Shown here one piece after another: positions 1 to 7,293 of a DNA stretch of 64,000 bases. The stretch is taken from assembly GCF_004795855.1 (NCBI RefSeq), contig NZ_CP039252.1:2356001-2420000 (forward strand), read 5' to 3'. This DNA comes from Hydrogenophaga sp. PAMC20947 (GTDB taxonomy: Bacteria; Pseudomonadota; Gammaproteobacteria; Burkholderiales; Burkholderiaceae_C). The notes below the pieces were generated by a model that had not been told where the DNA came from, did not search any database, and was given only the letters and a program-made list of their open reading frames with translations. Position numbers and translations under genes: made by a program. Within the stretch, counting starts at the first letter, position 1; every line of letters begins with the position of its first letter.

Positions 1-1
1 C

Positions 2-382
2 AAGTGGTTTGCCCTGCAGGCCGGTGCACCAGACCGCAACGGACACATCCTGCCCGCCGTGCGCCAGCTCATGAAGCATGCCGATTTCCAGATGAAGAAC
101 CCGAACCGCGCGCGCAGTGTGATCTTCAGTTACTGCAACGCCAACCCAGCCGCGTTCCACCGCGCCGATGCCGCAGGCTATGTGTTCTGGAGCGAACGCG
201 TGATGGAACTCGACGCCTTCAACCCGCAGGTGGCCGCGCGCCTGGCACGCGCACTGGACCGCTGGAAAAAGCTGGCCGAGCCTTACCGCAGCGCCGCCCG
301 TGAATCCATCGCCCGTGTCGCCGCCAAGCCCAACCTCAGCAACGACGTGCGTGAAGTGATCACGCGCGCCCTGGCCGACTGA
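2..382 (+). CDS. pepN: Aminopeptidase N, C-terminal end (partial)
   Basis: The open frame enters from the left edge and ends at the stop at 380-382. About 126 residues remain, beginning KWFALQAGAPDR and ending REVITRALAD, with the NPNRARSVIFSY and LARALDRWKKL segments typical of the helical C-terminal domain of bacterial PepN (M1 family). The zinc site (HEXXH) and catalytic domain lie outside the window. PepN is a cytoplasmic zinc aminopeptidase that removes N-terminal residues from peptides. It sits 39 bp upstream of fbp on the same strand and may be cotranscribed with it. The identification rests on family resemblance of the tail only. Confidence 0.85.
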   Translation, partial: KWFALQAGAPDRNGHILPAVRQLMKHADFQMKNPNRARSVIFSYCNANPAAFHRADAAGYVFWSERVMELDAFNPQVAARLARALDRWKKLAEPYRSAARESIARVAAKPNLSNDVREVITRALAD

Positions 383-421
383 GTCGGCTCGCTCACTGCA
401 TCATCTACACACAGGATTCCC

Positions 422-1429
422 ATGGGAAAAAAAATCTCTCTATCCCGGTACCTCGTTGAACAGCAACGGGTCGACGGCCACATCCCCGGCGACCTCCGCT
501 TGCTGCTTGAGGTGGTGGCCCGCGCTTCCAAAAGCATCGCACAGGCCGTCAACAAAGGCGAACTGGGCGATGTCATGGGGTCTGCCACCACAGAAAACGT
601 GCAAGGCGAGATGCAGAAAAAGCTCGACATCATCGCCAACGAGGTGCTGATCGAAGCCAATGAATGGGGTGGCCACCTGGCCGCCATGGCCAGCGAAGAG
701 ATGGAAGGCATCTACGTGGTGCCCAACCGTTACCCCCAGGGCGAATACCTGCTGCTGTTTGATCCCCTCGATGGCTCTTCCAACATCGATGTGAACGTCA
801 GCATCGGCATGATTTTCAGCGTGCTGAAAAAGCCCGAAGGCGCACGCGGTGTGACCGAAGGCGACTTCTTGCAGCAAGGCTGCAAGCAAGTGGCTGCTGG
901 CTACTGCGTGTTCGGCCCGCAGACCACCCTGGTGCTCACCGTGGGCGACGGCGTGGCGATGTTCACGCTGGACCGGGAACAAGGCTCCTTCGTGCTCATC
1001 AAGGAGCACGTGAAAATTCCGGCCGATACCCAGGAATTCGCCATCAACATGAGCAACATGCGCCACTGGGACACCCCCGTGAAGCGCTATATCGACGAAT
1101 GTCTTGCCGGCCAAGAAGGCCCGCGCGAGAAAGATTTCAACATGCGCTGGATCGCCAGCATGGTGGCCGATGTGCACCGCATCCTGACCCGCGGCGGCAT
1201 TTTCATGTACCCATGGGACAAGCGCGAACCCGGCAAGCCAGGCAAGCTTCGCTTGATGTACGAAGCCAACCCCATGAGCTGGCTGATCGAACAGGCCGGC
1301 GGCGCGGCAACCAACGGACGCGAACGCATCCTCGACATCCAGCCAACCAAGCTCCACGAGCGGGTCAGTGTGATTCTGGGTTCAAAAAACGAAGTCAACC
1401 GCCTCACGGGCTATCACACCGAGCTATAA
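422..1429 (+). CDS. fbp: Fructose-1,6-bisphosphatase class I
   Basis: This 335-residue protein hydrolyses fructose-1,6-bisphosphate to fructose-6-phosphate in the cytoplasm, for gluconeogenesis. The metal-binding motif [13 protein letters not shown] is at about residues 117-129, preceded by [15 protein letters not shown]. The C-terminal half holds [17 protein letters not shown] and a GGIFMYPWD segment of the active-site region. The start is supported by AGGA a few bases upstream of ATG. It is clearly related to, but distinct from, the second class I enzyme at 31945-33039 in the cbb operon (cbbF). This copy lies outside the Calvin cluster next to pepN and tRNA-Thr, so it is probably the housekeeping enzyme; that division of labour is inference. 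Confidence 0.95.
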   Translation: MGKKISLSRYLVEQQRVDGHIPGDLRLLLEVVARASKSIAQAVNKGELGDVMGSATTENVQGEMQKKLDIIANEVLIEANEWGGHLAAMASEEMEGIYVVPNRYPQGEYLLLFDPLDGSSNIDVNVSIGMIFSVLKKPEGARGVTEGDFLQQGCKQVAAGYCVFGPQTTLVLTVGDGVAMFTLDREQGSFVLIKEHVKIPADTQEFAINMSNMRHWDTPVKRYIDECLAGQEGPREKDFNMRWIASMVADVHRILTRGGIFMYPWDKREPGKPGKLRLMYEANPMSWLIEQAGGAATNGRERILDIQPTKLHERVSVILGSKNEVNRLTGYHTEL

Positions 1430-1439
1430 TCGTAGGATT

Positions 1440-1515
1440 GCCGGTGTAGCTCAGTCGGTAGAGCAGCTCATTCGTAATGAGAAGGTCGGGTGTTCGATTC
1501 ATCTCTCCGGCACCA
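1440..1515 (+). tRNA. tRNA-Thr (anticodon CGU)
   Basis: A 76-nt cloverleaf with encoded CCA. The acceptor arm is GCCGGTG/CTCCGGC with one U-U mismatch, the D arm GCTC/GAGC, and the anticodon loop TTCGTAA gives anticodon CGU, which reads ACG. The anticodon stem starts with the same G-A pair seen in E. coli tRNA-Thr(CGU). The T arm carries TTCGATT. Its 3' half (1471 onward) is the left attachment site of an integrative element; an identical 3' fragment recurs at 6307-6352. The functional tRNA 3' end is therefore probably supplied by the element. Confidence 0.95.
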
Positions 1516-1516
1516 C
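1471..1516 (+). repeat. attL, 46-bp direct repeat in tRNA-Thr
   Basis: This is identical to 6307-6352. It starts in the anticodon loop (TTCGTAATG...) and ends one base past CCA (...GGCACCAC). This is the usual target of tyrosine integrases in tRNA genes. Confidence 0.9.
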
Positions 1517-1523
1517 TCTTAAA

Positions 1524-1556
1524 AGCCCCTCGCTGTCATGGTGAGGGGCTTTTTCT
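1524..1556 (+). terminator. Rho-independent terminator after tRNA-Thr
   Basis: An 8-bp stem AGCCCCTC/GAGGGGCT is followed by TTTTCTAT. A closely similar hairpin sharing the GCTGTCATGGT loop lies after the right attachment site (6357-6393). The element therefore appears to have brought, or duplicated, the tRNA terminator as well. Confidence 0.85.
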
Positions 1557-1675
1557 ATGTAGCTGACGTGTAACCATCGCGATTATTACCCCAAGCACTC
1601 GCTCTACACAAGCGCGATGCGAAGCTCACTTCAGTCTGGCGGACGCACGAAGGAGTAAGTTTGATTTGCCTACAC

Positions 1676-1876
1676 CTACTCTCTAGGCCCTCTTTTTTCC
1701 AAGGCGTTCTCGACCTCGGCTAAGCGCTCTAAAGTCAAACTGGGATCTTTGGCTGCAAGTTCGAGAAAAAGGTTTCCTTCCTTGAGGAAAAGCTTGGCAA
1801 AGAATCCTCTTCGTAGGCCTCTATTTGAATGTCTAAGTGTCGCATCCCGGATGATTGCATAGACTCCAGACGGTAC
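1676..1876 (-). pseudogene. Possible remnant of an element gene, cut by the IS481 fragment
   Basis: A minus-strand open frame ends at 1676 with a charged tail (LTLERLAEVENALEKRG). It shows coding-like composition up to about 1876, where sequence belonging to the IS481 remnant seems to begin. I do not recognise the product. It may be the C-terminal part of an element gene interrupted by transposition, or simply a chance frame. The IS481 left end could not be fixed by eye. Confidence 0.25.
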
Positions 1877-1947
1877 CCATTGTTCATGGCCAGGACGGCC
1901 ATGAGAGAGTTGGTACAAAGTCTGATGCAACCCACCGGAGAGCTTCC

Positions 1948-2282
1948 ATGATGATTGCCTTGCACAAGAACGCGCGAACAACGCCCGCCATCCGTGCCGA
2001 GATCGCTTCCAGCAGCGCCAGTGCGGCCAGCCTGGCTCAGCGCTTTGGCATCACCGAAGCCACGGTCTACAAGTGGAAGAAGCGCTCCACCTTTCAGGAC
2101 TGCTCGCACACGGCGCACCGCCTTCAAACCACCCTGACACCCGCCCAAGAGCGCGTGGTCGTGGAGCTGCGCCGCACCTTGCTGCTGCCGCTGGACGACT
2201 TGCTGGCGGTCACCCGCGAATTCATCTGCTCCAAGGCGACCCGTTCGGGCCTGGACCGGTGTTTGCGCCGCCATGGGCTGGG
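1948..2282 (+). pseudogene. IS481-family transposase, N-terminal fragment
   Basis: The ATG at 1948 follows GGAG with 7-nt spacing. About 111 residues remain: a helix-turn-helix region (SLAQRFGITEATVYKWKK), the TAHRLQTTLTPAQE segment and SGLDRCLRRHGLG, all typical of the N-terminal DNA-binding half of IS481-family transposases. The frame stops matching at 2282, where the IS3-family terminal repeat begins, and then reads a few IS-derived residues to 2322. The DDE catalytic domain is missing entirely. The rest of this IS was lost, together with the integrase 3' end, when the neighbouring IS3 element moved or recombined. Confidence 0.75.
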
Positions 2283-2340
2283 TGGGCTTCCCCCAGTTTC
2301 CCGGACACATCCAATGACATGATGTGTTCAGGAGATAGGT

Positions 2341-2637
2341 ATGACAAGAACCCGAAGGAGCTTCACGGACGAGTTCAAACGTGAGGCAGTGAAGCTGTGC
2401 AAGCAGCCAGGAGCCACGGTCACGAACATTGCGCGGGACTTGGGTATCCAGACCAGCGTGCTCAGGCGGTGGGTCACCCAGGAACGTGGCGGAGTGTTGG
2501 ACCTTAGGCCGAACCGGCCGCTTCGCAGTGAGGCCGCCACTGAGGTGGAGCGGCTGCAACGCGAACTACGCCGCGTGACCACGGAGCGCGACATCCTAAA
2601 AAAAGCGCTCGGCTACTTTGCAAAGGACCCGCAGTGA
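2341..2637 (+). CDS. IS3-family transposase OrfA
   Basis: A 98-residue protein with an N-terminal helix-turn-helix (FTDEFKREAVKL through SVLRRWVTQ) and a C-terminal leucine-zipper-like helix (EVERLQRELRRVTTERDILKKAL). The latter is the usual IS3 OrfA multimerisation segment. An A7G run (CCTAAAAAAAGCG, about 2594-2606) near the 3' end is a candidate -1 slippage site for making the OrfAB fusion. The stop overlaps the OrfB start by 4 bp. OrfA binds the IS ends and regulates transposition. Confidence 0.92.
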   Translation: MTRTRRSFTDEFKREAVKLCKQPGATVTNIARDLGIQTSVLRRWVTQERGGVLDLRPNRPLRSEAATEVERLQRELRRVTTERDILKKALGYFAKDPQ

Positions 2638-3497
2638 AGTACGGCTTCATCGCGCGGCATCGTAGTGTCTGGCCCACCCGCACCATGTGTCGGGTTCTGG
2701 CGGTCTCCCACAGCGGCTTCTACGAATGGATGGACAGAGCGCCGAGCCAGCGCAGCCAAGACGACGCCAGGCTCACCCGCCTCATCCGAGAGAGCTTCGA
2801 ACTCAGCGACCGAACCTACGGCAGTCCACGCGTCTGGCACGACCTTCGAGCGCTGGGGGAGACCTGTGGGATGAATCGGGTCATCCGGCTGATGCACCTG
2901 GCCAAGCTGCAAGCCCGCCACAAGCGACGCAGGCTACCTGGTGATACGGGCAGCAGGCTTGAGAACCATATCGCGCCCAACCATCTGCAGCGCGACTTCG
3001 AGGCCAGTGGTCCGAACCAAAAGTGGGTGGCTGACTTCACCTACATCTGGACGGCTGAGGGCTGGCTGTATGCGGCAGCGGTGATGGACCTGTACTCACG
3101 CCGCATCGTGGGGTGGTCGATGAGCGACACCATGCAGGCCAAGATGGTGAGCGACGCTTTGTTGATGGCCCTTTGGCGGCGCGGCAAACCCAGCTCGCTG
3201 ATGCATCACTCGGACCAGGGCAGCCAGTACACCAGCGACGACTTCCAGCGGTTGCTCAAGGCACAAGGCATCACCTGCAGCATGAGTCGTCGAGGTGAAT
3301 GCTGGGACAACGCTGCGATGGAGAGCTTCTTCTCGTCGATGAAGACCGAACGGCTCAGCCGCAAGGTCTACCGGACAAGGGAAGAAGCCAGGTCCGACGT
3401 GTTCGACTACATCGAGCGCTTCTACAACCCGGTGCGTAAACACTCAAAGCTAGACTTCCTCAGCCCAGTCAACTTTGAGCAAGGCTTAATGGGCTAA
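2634..3497 (+). CDS. IS3-family transposase OrfB (DDE integrase core)
   Basis: A 287-residue protein with a GTG start overlapping the orfA stop (GTGA). An HTH_21-like region (RESFELSDRTYGSPRVWHDL) precedes an rve-type catalytic core. The catalytic Asp is in WVADFTYIW, the second Asp in MHHSDQGSQYTS, and the Glu in CWDNAAMESFFSSMKTE, followed by YNPVRKHSKLDFLSP. All three acidic residues and the K/R seven residues after the Glu are present, so the enzyme looks intact. It cuts and joins the IS ends, probably as an OrfAB frameshift fusion. Confidence 0.93.
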   Translation: MKYGFIARHRSVWPTRTMCRVLAVSHSGFYEWMDRAPSQRSQDDARLTRLIRESFELSDRTYGSPRVWHDLRALGETCGMNRVIRLMHLAKLQARHKRRRLPGDTGSRLENHIAPNHLQRDFEASGPNQKWVADFTYIWTAEGWLYAAAVMDLYSRRIVGWSMSDTMQAKMVSDALLMALWRRGKPSSLMHHSDQGSQYTSDDFQRLLKAQGITCSMSRRGECWDNAAMESFFSSMKTERLSRKVYRTREEARSDVFDYIERFYNPVRKHSKLDFLSPVNFEQGLMG

Positions 3498-3528
3498 GCA
3501 AACCGTCCGGGAAACTGGGGGAAGCCCA

Positions 3529-4402
3529 CGGCTTCACGATGCCAAGTAGCAAAAGTATGCCGCAAGTCATGCCATCGAAAATCGACTATCTCTGCTCTCT
3601 TCAGCGCATTGCGCCACGCCTTTGTGTTGACCTGGACGATGGGACTGCCTTCGTAGGTGAACACATTAATTGAATGACCACCTTGCCGCTTGAGCAAGAC
3701 CGCCAGTGCCGCCTCATTCAATGGCACCGCGTGAGCACTGCCGTTTTTGTGCTGGTCCGCCCCCACCCATAAATGCCGCCGCTCCAAGCTGATTTGGCGC
3801 CATTGCAACCCGGCCACGTTCGCCTGCCTCAGACCAGTGGCAACAGAAAACTGTGCCATATCGGCTAGGTGCTCCGGCAACTCAGCCAGCAGCCTTGTGA
3901 ACTCTGCCCGAGTCAGTGAGCGCAAACGCCCCCCGTTGTCTCGCATCATGCCGACCTTGGGCACACGGTCCAGCCATTCCCATTCGATGCAGGCCCGCCT
4001 CAAGATGGTTCGCACCAAGGCCATGTAGCGATTGGCCGTGGCCGGAGCCATGCCGTTTGCTCGCACTGCGCGCACCTGATCCAACAATGCTCGGTTGATA
4101 TCTGCGAGGTCTTTCCCCCCTAGATGTGGGTGGAACCAGCGCAGCATGGACTTGTCCCATTCGTGGGTGCGCTTGTGACTCGTTTCCTCCAAGAACTTGG
4201 CCGCAGCTTCGTCCCATGTATGGCTAGGACGTACACCCAGCTTGTCTTGCTCCCAGCGCTCACCTTGCAGCTTGTCGTGGTACTGCTGCGCCTGCCTTTT
4301 GTTGGCCGTGGCCGTGCTTTGCATCAAGGGTTTCAGCTCACCCTTGATTGGTGAAAATTTGACCCAGTAATACGGCGAGTCTTTGCGTTTGTAGAGGGTC
4401 AT
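3529..4402 (-). pseudogene. Tyrosine integrase of the element, C-terminus lost
   Basis: About 291 residues remain of a phage-type tyrosine recombinase that would catalyse site-specific integration at tRNA-Thr. Visible parts are an N-terminal arm-binding region (residues 1-60), a SAM-like core-binding domain (THTWDE-like segment to about 160) and the catalytic domain with the first Arg in SVATGLRQANVAGLQW. The HDLRHTFATWH box is also present. The frame then crosses into the IS3 inverted repeat, and the distal HxxW box and catalytic Tyr are missing, so strand exchange should be impossible. It overlaps the rep gene by 4 bp (ATGA), indicating translational coupling. Confidence 0.88.
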
Positions 4403-5571
4403 GACGACGCCCTCCCCACAGCACGATCCAGCATCATCGGGTCTTGCCTGACGTGATAACTGAACGGCTCAATGCGCTTCGGAATGCCCGGTCGAACCAG
4501 TTGATTGACCACTTCGGCATAGTCGCCCCCGGCCACCGCCAGCATCAAATTGACCACCTTGCCGCAACTCACACTCGCATTTTCAACCGCCCGGTCATAG
4601 GCGATCTGTGCACCTTTGGAAACCGTCTTGATCGTGGATTGCACCTCGTCAAGAACGATCAAGCAAGGATAAGCACCGGCCAGATATTGACCAGGGCGTG
4701 TGAGCACGTCATAGGGAATATGCCGATCCTGCGCCCGCCATTCGACTTCGATGCGCGTCCATGGGCTGGTGGTGTCCCCGAGCTGCTTTCCCTTCTCGTA
4801 GCACCGCGCATATTTGCCGCTGGCCCGCGACCCAATGCCAATGGTTCGCCCCTTGGTTGAATCTTCGCCATCAAGCCAATCACCGAAGCATTCAGAACGA
4901 GGCTTGCGCCCGCCAGCGTTGAACCCCTCGGAACGGTACTGATCGACCGCCCATGCGATGCTGACCAGCTTGCCTTCGTAGTCGTCATAGGCAACATCGG
5001 CCCGTTTGATGGATGCGCGATGCGTCTCCATCCATGCCTGCAAAGCTGCCCAGTCGTTGACCATTGAGCAGCCCTGCCCCATCAACGAAAAGAACACCCG
5101 CCCGCGTTGACTCTCCCCTCCCCATGCGATGACGGCGACCCCATCACCAATGCGCGCAGAGTATCGAAACCCGAACAAGCCGCGGCGATTTTCAACGGTC
5201 TCAATGGGCAAGAATTGCTGCATCTGTTCGATGACCCAGACGTAGGATTTTTCGTCTGGAGGTACGACAGAAAACGCCAGCGCATCGAGGAACGCAACAT
5301 TGACAGGGACAGTTTCAACAGGGTCAAGATGGCGAACAACACGGACACCATCAGGCCCACCTGACCGAAGCTCGATCCGCTCGCCGGTACCGAAAATTTC
5401 ACCACTGTCTACCGGATGCCTCTCGGCTACATTCTTTCCCCCCGTGGTTACTACACGGGGTCGAGGCTGTTGCTCTGCTGCGCTCCCGCAGGTGCGGGCG
5501 TCCGCCTCGCCCGGCGTGACCGCAGCAGAGGACCTATCGAAAACTGAATTGGGTGCTTGGAAATGTTCCAT
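4399..5571 (-). CDS. Rep_trans/RstA-like replication initiation protein
   Basis: A 390-residue protein related to the phage replication initiators of filamentous phages (CTX RstA, Rep_trans family), which nick DNA for rolling-circle replication. The core runs from about residue 92 (FLDALAFSVVPP) through RYSARIGDGVAVIAWGG, SIKRADVAYDDYEGK, a GIGSRASGKYARCYEKGKQLG segment and WTRIEVEWRAQDR. The R-A-D-x-A-x-D and RxExxxR-like patterns are family hallmarks. The N-terminal 90 residues are low-complexity and may not all be translated. It is upstream of and overlaps the integrase by 4 bp, and is probably the driver of the excised circular form. It looks intact although the element is no longer excisable by its own integrase. 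Confidence 0.75.
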   Translation of the reverse strand: MEHFQAPNSVFDRSSAAVTPGEADARTCGSAAEQQPRPRVVTTGGKNVAERHPVDSGEIFGTGERIELRSGGPDGVRVVRHLDPVETVPVNVAFLDALAFSVVPPDEKSYVWVIEQMQQFLPIETVENRRGLFGFRYSARIGDGVAVIAWGGESQRGRVFFSLMGQGCSMVNDWAALQAWMETHRASIKRADVAYDDYEGKLVSIAWAVDQYRSEGFNAGGRKPRSECFGDWLDGEDSTKGRTIGIGSRASGKYARCYEKGKQLGDTTSPWTRIEVEWRAQDRHIPYDVLTRPGQYLAGAYPCLIVLDEVQSTIKTVSKGAQIAYDRAVENASVSCGKVVNLMLAVAGGDYAEVVNQLVRPGIPKRIEPFSYHVRQDPMMLDRAVGRASS

Positions 5572-5786
5572 GCGAACTCCTGAGAAGGGTTCGCTCTAGC
5601 CATGCAGCAGCGAACCCGGTTGAGGGATTCGCAAACGCATTCGTAGCTAGTTGCCGGCCTCAGACCATATAGGCCACACGAGGATTCTTTCGCGACAGAG
5701 CGTTTTGTGACCGGGACACCAGACCCGTTATTTGCTACGTGAATGCTACGCGAACCACTCGGTGGTGGTCAACAGGTGTTGCTAAT

Positions 5787-6005
5787 TCACGTCGGGACAG
5801 CATCCGAGTCGTTGGGGTCGAAGTCCTCAGGCGCACGAAACGAGTACGTCACGCGCCTAGCTTCCGCGTCGTAGTTGACAACCACTTTGAAGCGAGAGCC
5901 GATGAGACTGCGCAGCATCGGGTCGTCGGAAAGCTGATCCGCGATGCCCATCACGTAAGGCTGTGCATGATCAGGCGCTAGTGGAATCGTCGCCTTCTTC
6001 TTCAT
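5787..6005 (-). CDS. Small hypothetical protein of the integrative element
   Basis: A 72-residue product beginning MKKKATIPLAPDHAQPY and ending in an acidic tail (DFDPNDSDAV). A longer start 54 bp upstream (MINKTEH...) is possible but has no visible ribosome site. GGGG lies 7 nt before the chosen ATG. I recognise no domain. Its place upstream of rep, near the right attachment site, matches the small regulatory or single-strand-binding genes found in filamentous-phage-like replication modules, but the sequence does not show which. Confidence 0.5.
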   Translation of the reverse strand: MKKKATIPLAPDHAQPYVMGIADQLSDDPMLRSLIGSRFKVVVNYDAEARRVTYSFRAPEDFDPNDSDAVPT

Positions 6006-6225
6006 TGCGCACCCCATTGCCTTTGGCGGTATGACCTGGAGAGCATGCTCTGTTTTGTTGATCATGGCGCGCAACAGAAGCACACGCACGCCACCGCTGT
6101 ACTCCGCGCCATGCCTCTACACAGGCCACATCCGTAACAGCCGCAGCGCTTCGCTCCATGGGGGCCACAGCCCCCATACCCCCAATGAAACCGCGACTTC
6201 CAGCCTCGAAAATCCGTTCAGTCAT
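5971..6225 (-). CDS. Small hypothetical protein near attR
   Basis: The ATG at 6225 follows a textbook Shine-Dalgarno (AAGGAG, 6-nt spacing), which is the main support for expression. The product is 84 residues (MTERIFEAGSRGFIGG...), Ala/Arg-rich, with no recognised domain. It overlaps the start of the next small gene by 35 bp in another frame. It would be the first gene of the minus-strand element operon leading to rep and integrase. The C-terminal half may be read-through rather than a conserved protein. Confidence 0.35.
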   Translation of the reverse strand: MTERIFEAGSRGFIGGMGAVAPMERSAAAVTDVACVEAWRGVQRWRACASVARHDQQNRACSPGHTAKGNGVRNEEEGDDSTSA

Positions 6226-6306
6226 GCGTAACTCCTTCGTTGCCATTGACAGCAAAAAATGGGTTACGCGCCTGTGTCTCACTGGGGAGACCTACCGGGA
6301 GAGCCC

Positions 6307-6352
6307 TTCGTAATGAGAAGGTCGGGTGTTCGATTCATCTCTCCGGCACCAC
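6307..6352 (+). repeat. attR, 46-bp direct repeat of tRNA-Thr 3' half
   Basis: An exact copy of 1471-1516. Upstream of it the sequence is unrelated to a tRNA, so this is the displaced original 3' end and marks the right boundary of the element. Confidence 0.9.
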
Positions 6353-6356
6353 ATTG

Positions 6357-6393
6357 AAACCCCGCACGCTGTCATGGTGTGCGGGGTTTTTCT
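6357..6393 (+). terminator. Terminator following attR
   Basis: Stem AACCCCGCAC/GTGCGGGGTT with loop GCTGTCATG, then TTTCTATG. The loop and tail match the hairpin after the intact tRNA (1524-1556), while the stem differs by compensatory changes. It is probably the ancestral tRNA-Thr terminator. Confidence 0.8.
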
Positions 6394-6424
6394 ATGGGTG
6401 CGCGGGTGAACCACCAGGGCATCA

Positions 6425-6462
6425 AAAAAGCCCCACCACAGCCAGGCTGTGTTGGGGCTTTT
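6425..6462 (-). terminator. Bidirectional hairpin terminator after small lipoprotein gene
   Basis: A-run and AGCCCCA-CCACAG pair with CTGTGTTGGGGCT followed by TTTT. The symmetry suits termination from both sides. It lies 21 bp past the lipoprotein stop. Confidence 0.8.
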
Positions 6463-6482
6463 CGCCAGCAAGCGCTGCGCGC

Positions 6483-6713
6483 TCAACTCTGGTTGGCAAG
6501 CAGTCGGAACCCTTTGCCGCGCATGCAGTGTGCCACCAGCAGATCCTTGTCGGAATCGTCCACTTTGCTCACGCCCACTTTGAAGCGGCATTCGGACAAT
6601 TCGGTATAGGTATCGTCGGCTGAAATGTTGGGCTTGGCCCAGAATGGCTTGGAGGTGGCGCAACCCGCGATGAGCAAAGTCACCGCGATGAGCGCTCCTG
6701 CATGCTTGATCAT
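6483..6713 (-). CDS. Small putative lipoprotein
   Basis: A 76-residue protein starting MIKHAGALIAVTLLIAGC. The hydrophobic stretch ending in the lipobox LIAGC predicts a lipid-anchored mature protein of about 58 residues with two further Cys (SECRFKV and AHCMRGKGF). The start at 6713 is chosen over a longer frame because AAGGAA lies 6 nt upstream and the signal peptide begins there. No function is recognised. It is the first chromosomal gene right of the integrative element. Confidence 0.7.
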   Translation of the reverse strand: MIKHAGALIAVTLLIAGCATSKPFWAKPNISADDTYTELSECRFKVGVSKVDDSDKDLLVAHCMRGKGFRLLANQS

Positions 6714-6831
6714 TGAATTTCCTTGATTGGTGAACAGACAGAAAGAGCATATCAAACGCACTCTTTTCCCTTTTCTTCACCGGAAAAGACCCTCTTCATG
6801 CGGCCTTGCCGACAACACGGCCGTGTTGAGC

Positions 6832-6908
6832 TTGCGAGCGGCAATGGGCTTCTGGCTATTGAAGAAGGCGCCCGTCACATCTCAGATGGGCTCACCCCTG
6901 GCGACCAG
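6832..6908 (-). pseudogene. Decayed copy of the soxB 3' end
   Basis: About 77 bp match the 3' part of soxB (9458-9535, same strand) at roughly 84% by eye, including GTGTTGAGCTTGCGAG and CACATC-CAGAT-GGCTC blocks. Only a short stretch survives, without start or stop context. It indicates that a soxB end once lay here, either a duplication or the original end displaced when the 7-9 kb block arrived. Confidence 0.7.
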
Positions 6909-6930
6909 GACGCAAAAAGTCACAAAGTGT

Positions 6931-6956
6931 AGCTTTCATCCGCTAGGATGAAAGCT
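6931..6956. repeat. Perfect 11-bp hairpin, GCTA loop
   Basis: AGCTTTCATCC and GGATGAAAGCT flank a 4-nt loop. No T-run follows on either strand, so a protein-binding site or decayed terminator is as likely as an active terminator. Confidence 0.6.
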
Positions 6957-7293
6957 GGATGTATCCCCCCGCTGAAACACATACCCAAAGCGCCCCAGAT
7001 CCCGAGTTGCAACAGATTGCCCCCTAGAAACAGCGGAAGCGACCTGTTGCAACTCGACATTTGGACCATGAACATGCGCATGGCATTGCATCGCTTTCTG
7101 CGACCGCAGCAGCACCCACCACTGCAGGTTCGGCCTGAGGGTAGCCATCAACCGGTTTACAACCGCCTGAACCAGACATATACGTTCGCGCAAGCTCCCT
7201 TTGCTTACCGCTGGAAGCAGCACCGACATCGGAAACGGGTCCAACCTGAAATCATCTCCGGCTCCTTGCAATGTAAAACAGACTGAAGCCTGA
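6957..7293. other. Stretch without a confident gene
   Basis: A plus-strand frame ends at 7286, just ahead of the next gene, with Arg/His/Pro-rich content (RFLRPQQHPP, YRWKQHRHRKR). It has no recognisable start or family. It could be a gene remnant belonging to the block that carries the two paralogues downstream. Nothing else is evident. Confidence 0.3.

Larger units (their letters stand above)
2283..3528 (+). mobile_element. IS3-family insertion sequence, complete
   Basis: This 1246-bp element is bounded by perfect 24-bp terminal inverted repeats (2283-2306 and 3505-3528), starting TGGGCTTCCCCC and ending GGGGGAAGCCCA. It therefore has the TG...CA ends usual for IS3. It holds two overlapping ORFs with DDE motifs. 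The flanking triplets differ (GGG left, CGG right), so there is no target duplication. That, and the truncated genes on both sides, points to a deletion accompanying or following insertion. The subgroup is uncertain; the protein features suggest IS51 or IS407-like. Confidence 0.92.
1471..6352. mobile_element. Integrative element in tRNA-Thr with RstA-like Rep and broken integrase
   Basis: The element spans 4.9 kb between two identical 46-bp direct repeats corresponding to the 3' part of tRNA-Thr(CGU). Inside are a replication initiator of the filamentous-phage Rep_trans/RstA type, a tyrosine integrase overlapping it by 4 bp, and small minus-strand ORFs at the far end. A nested IS3-family insertion of 1246 bp and an IS481 remnant occupy the left third. 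Removing the IS3 copy leaves about 3.6 kb, which is small for a phage. It resembles inovirus-related satellites or small rolling-circle integrative plasmids. No coat, adsorption or Zot-like assembly genes were seen. The integrase lacks its catalytic tyrosine region, so it is probably immobile. Confidence 0.8.

Noticed and set aside
440..1357. 305-residue minus-strand frame opposite fbp
   Set aside because: Antisense shadow of a strongly conserved enzyme.
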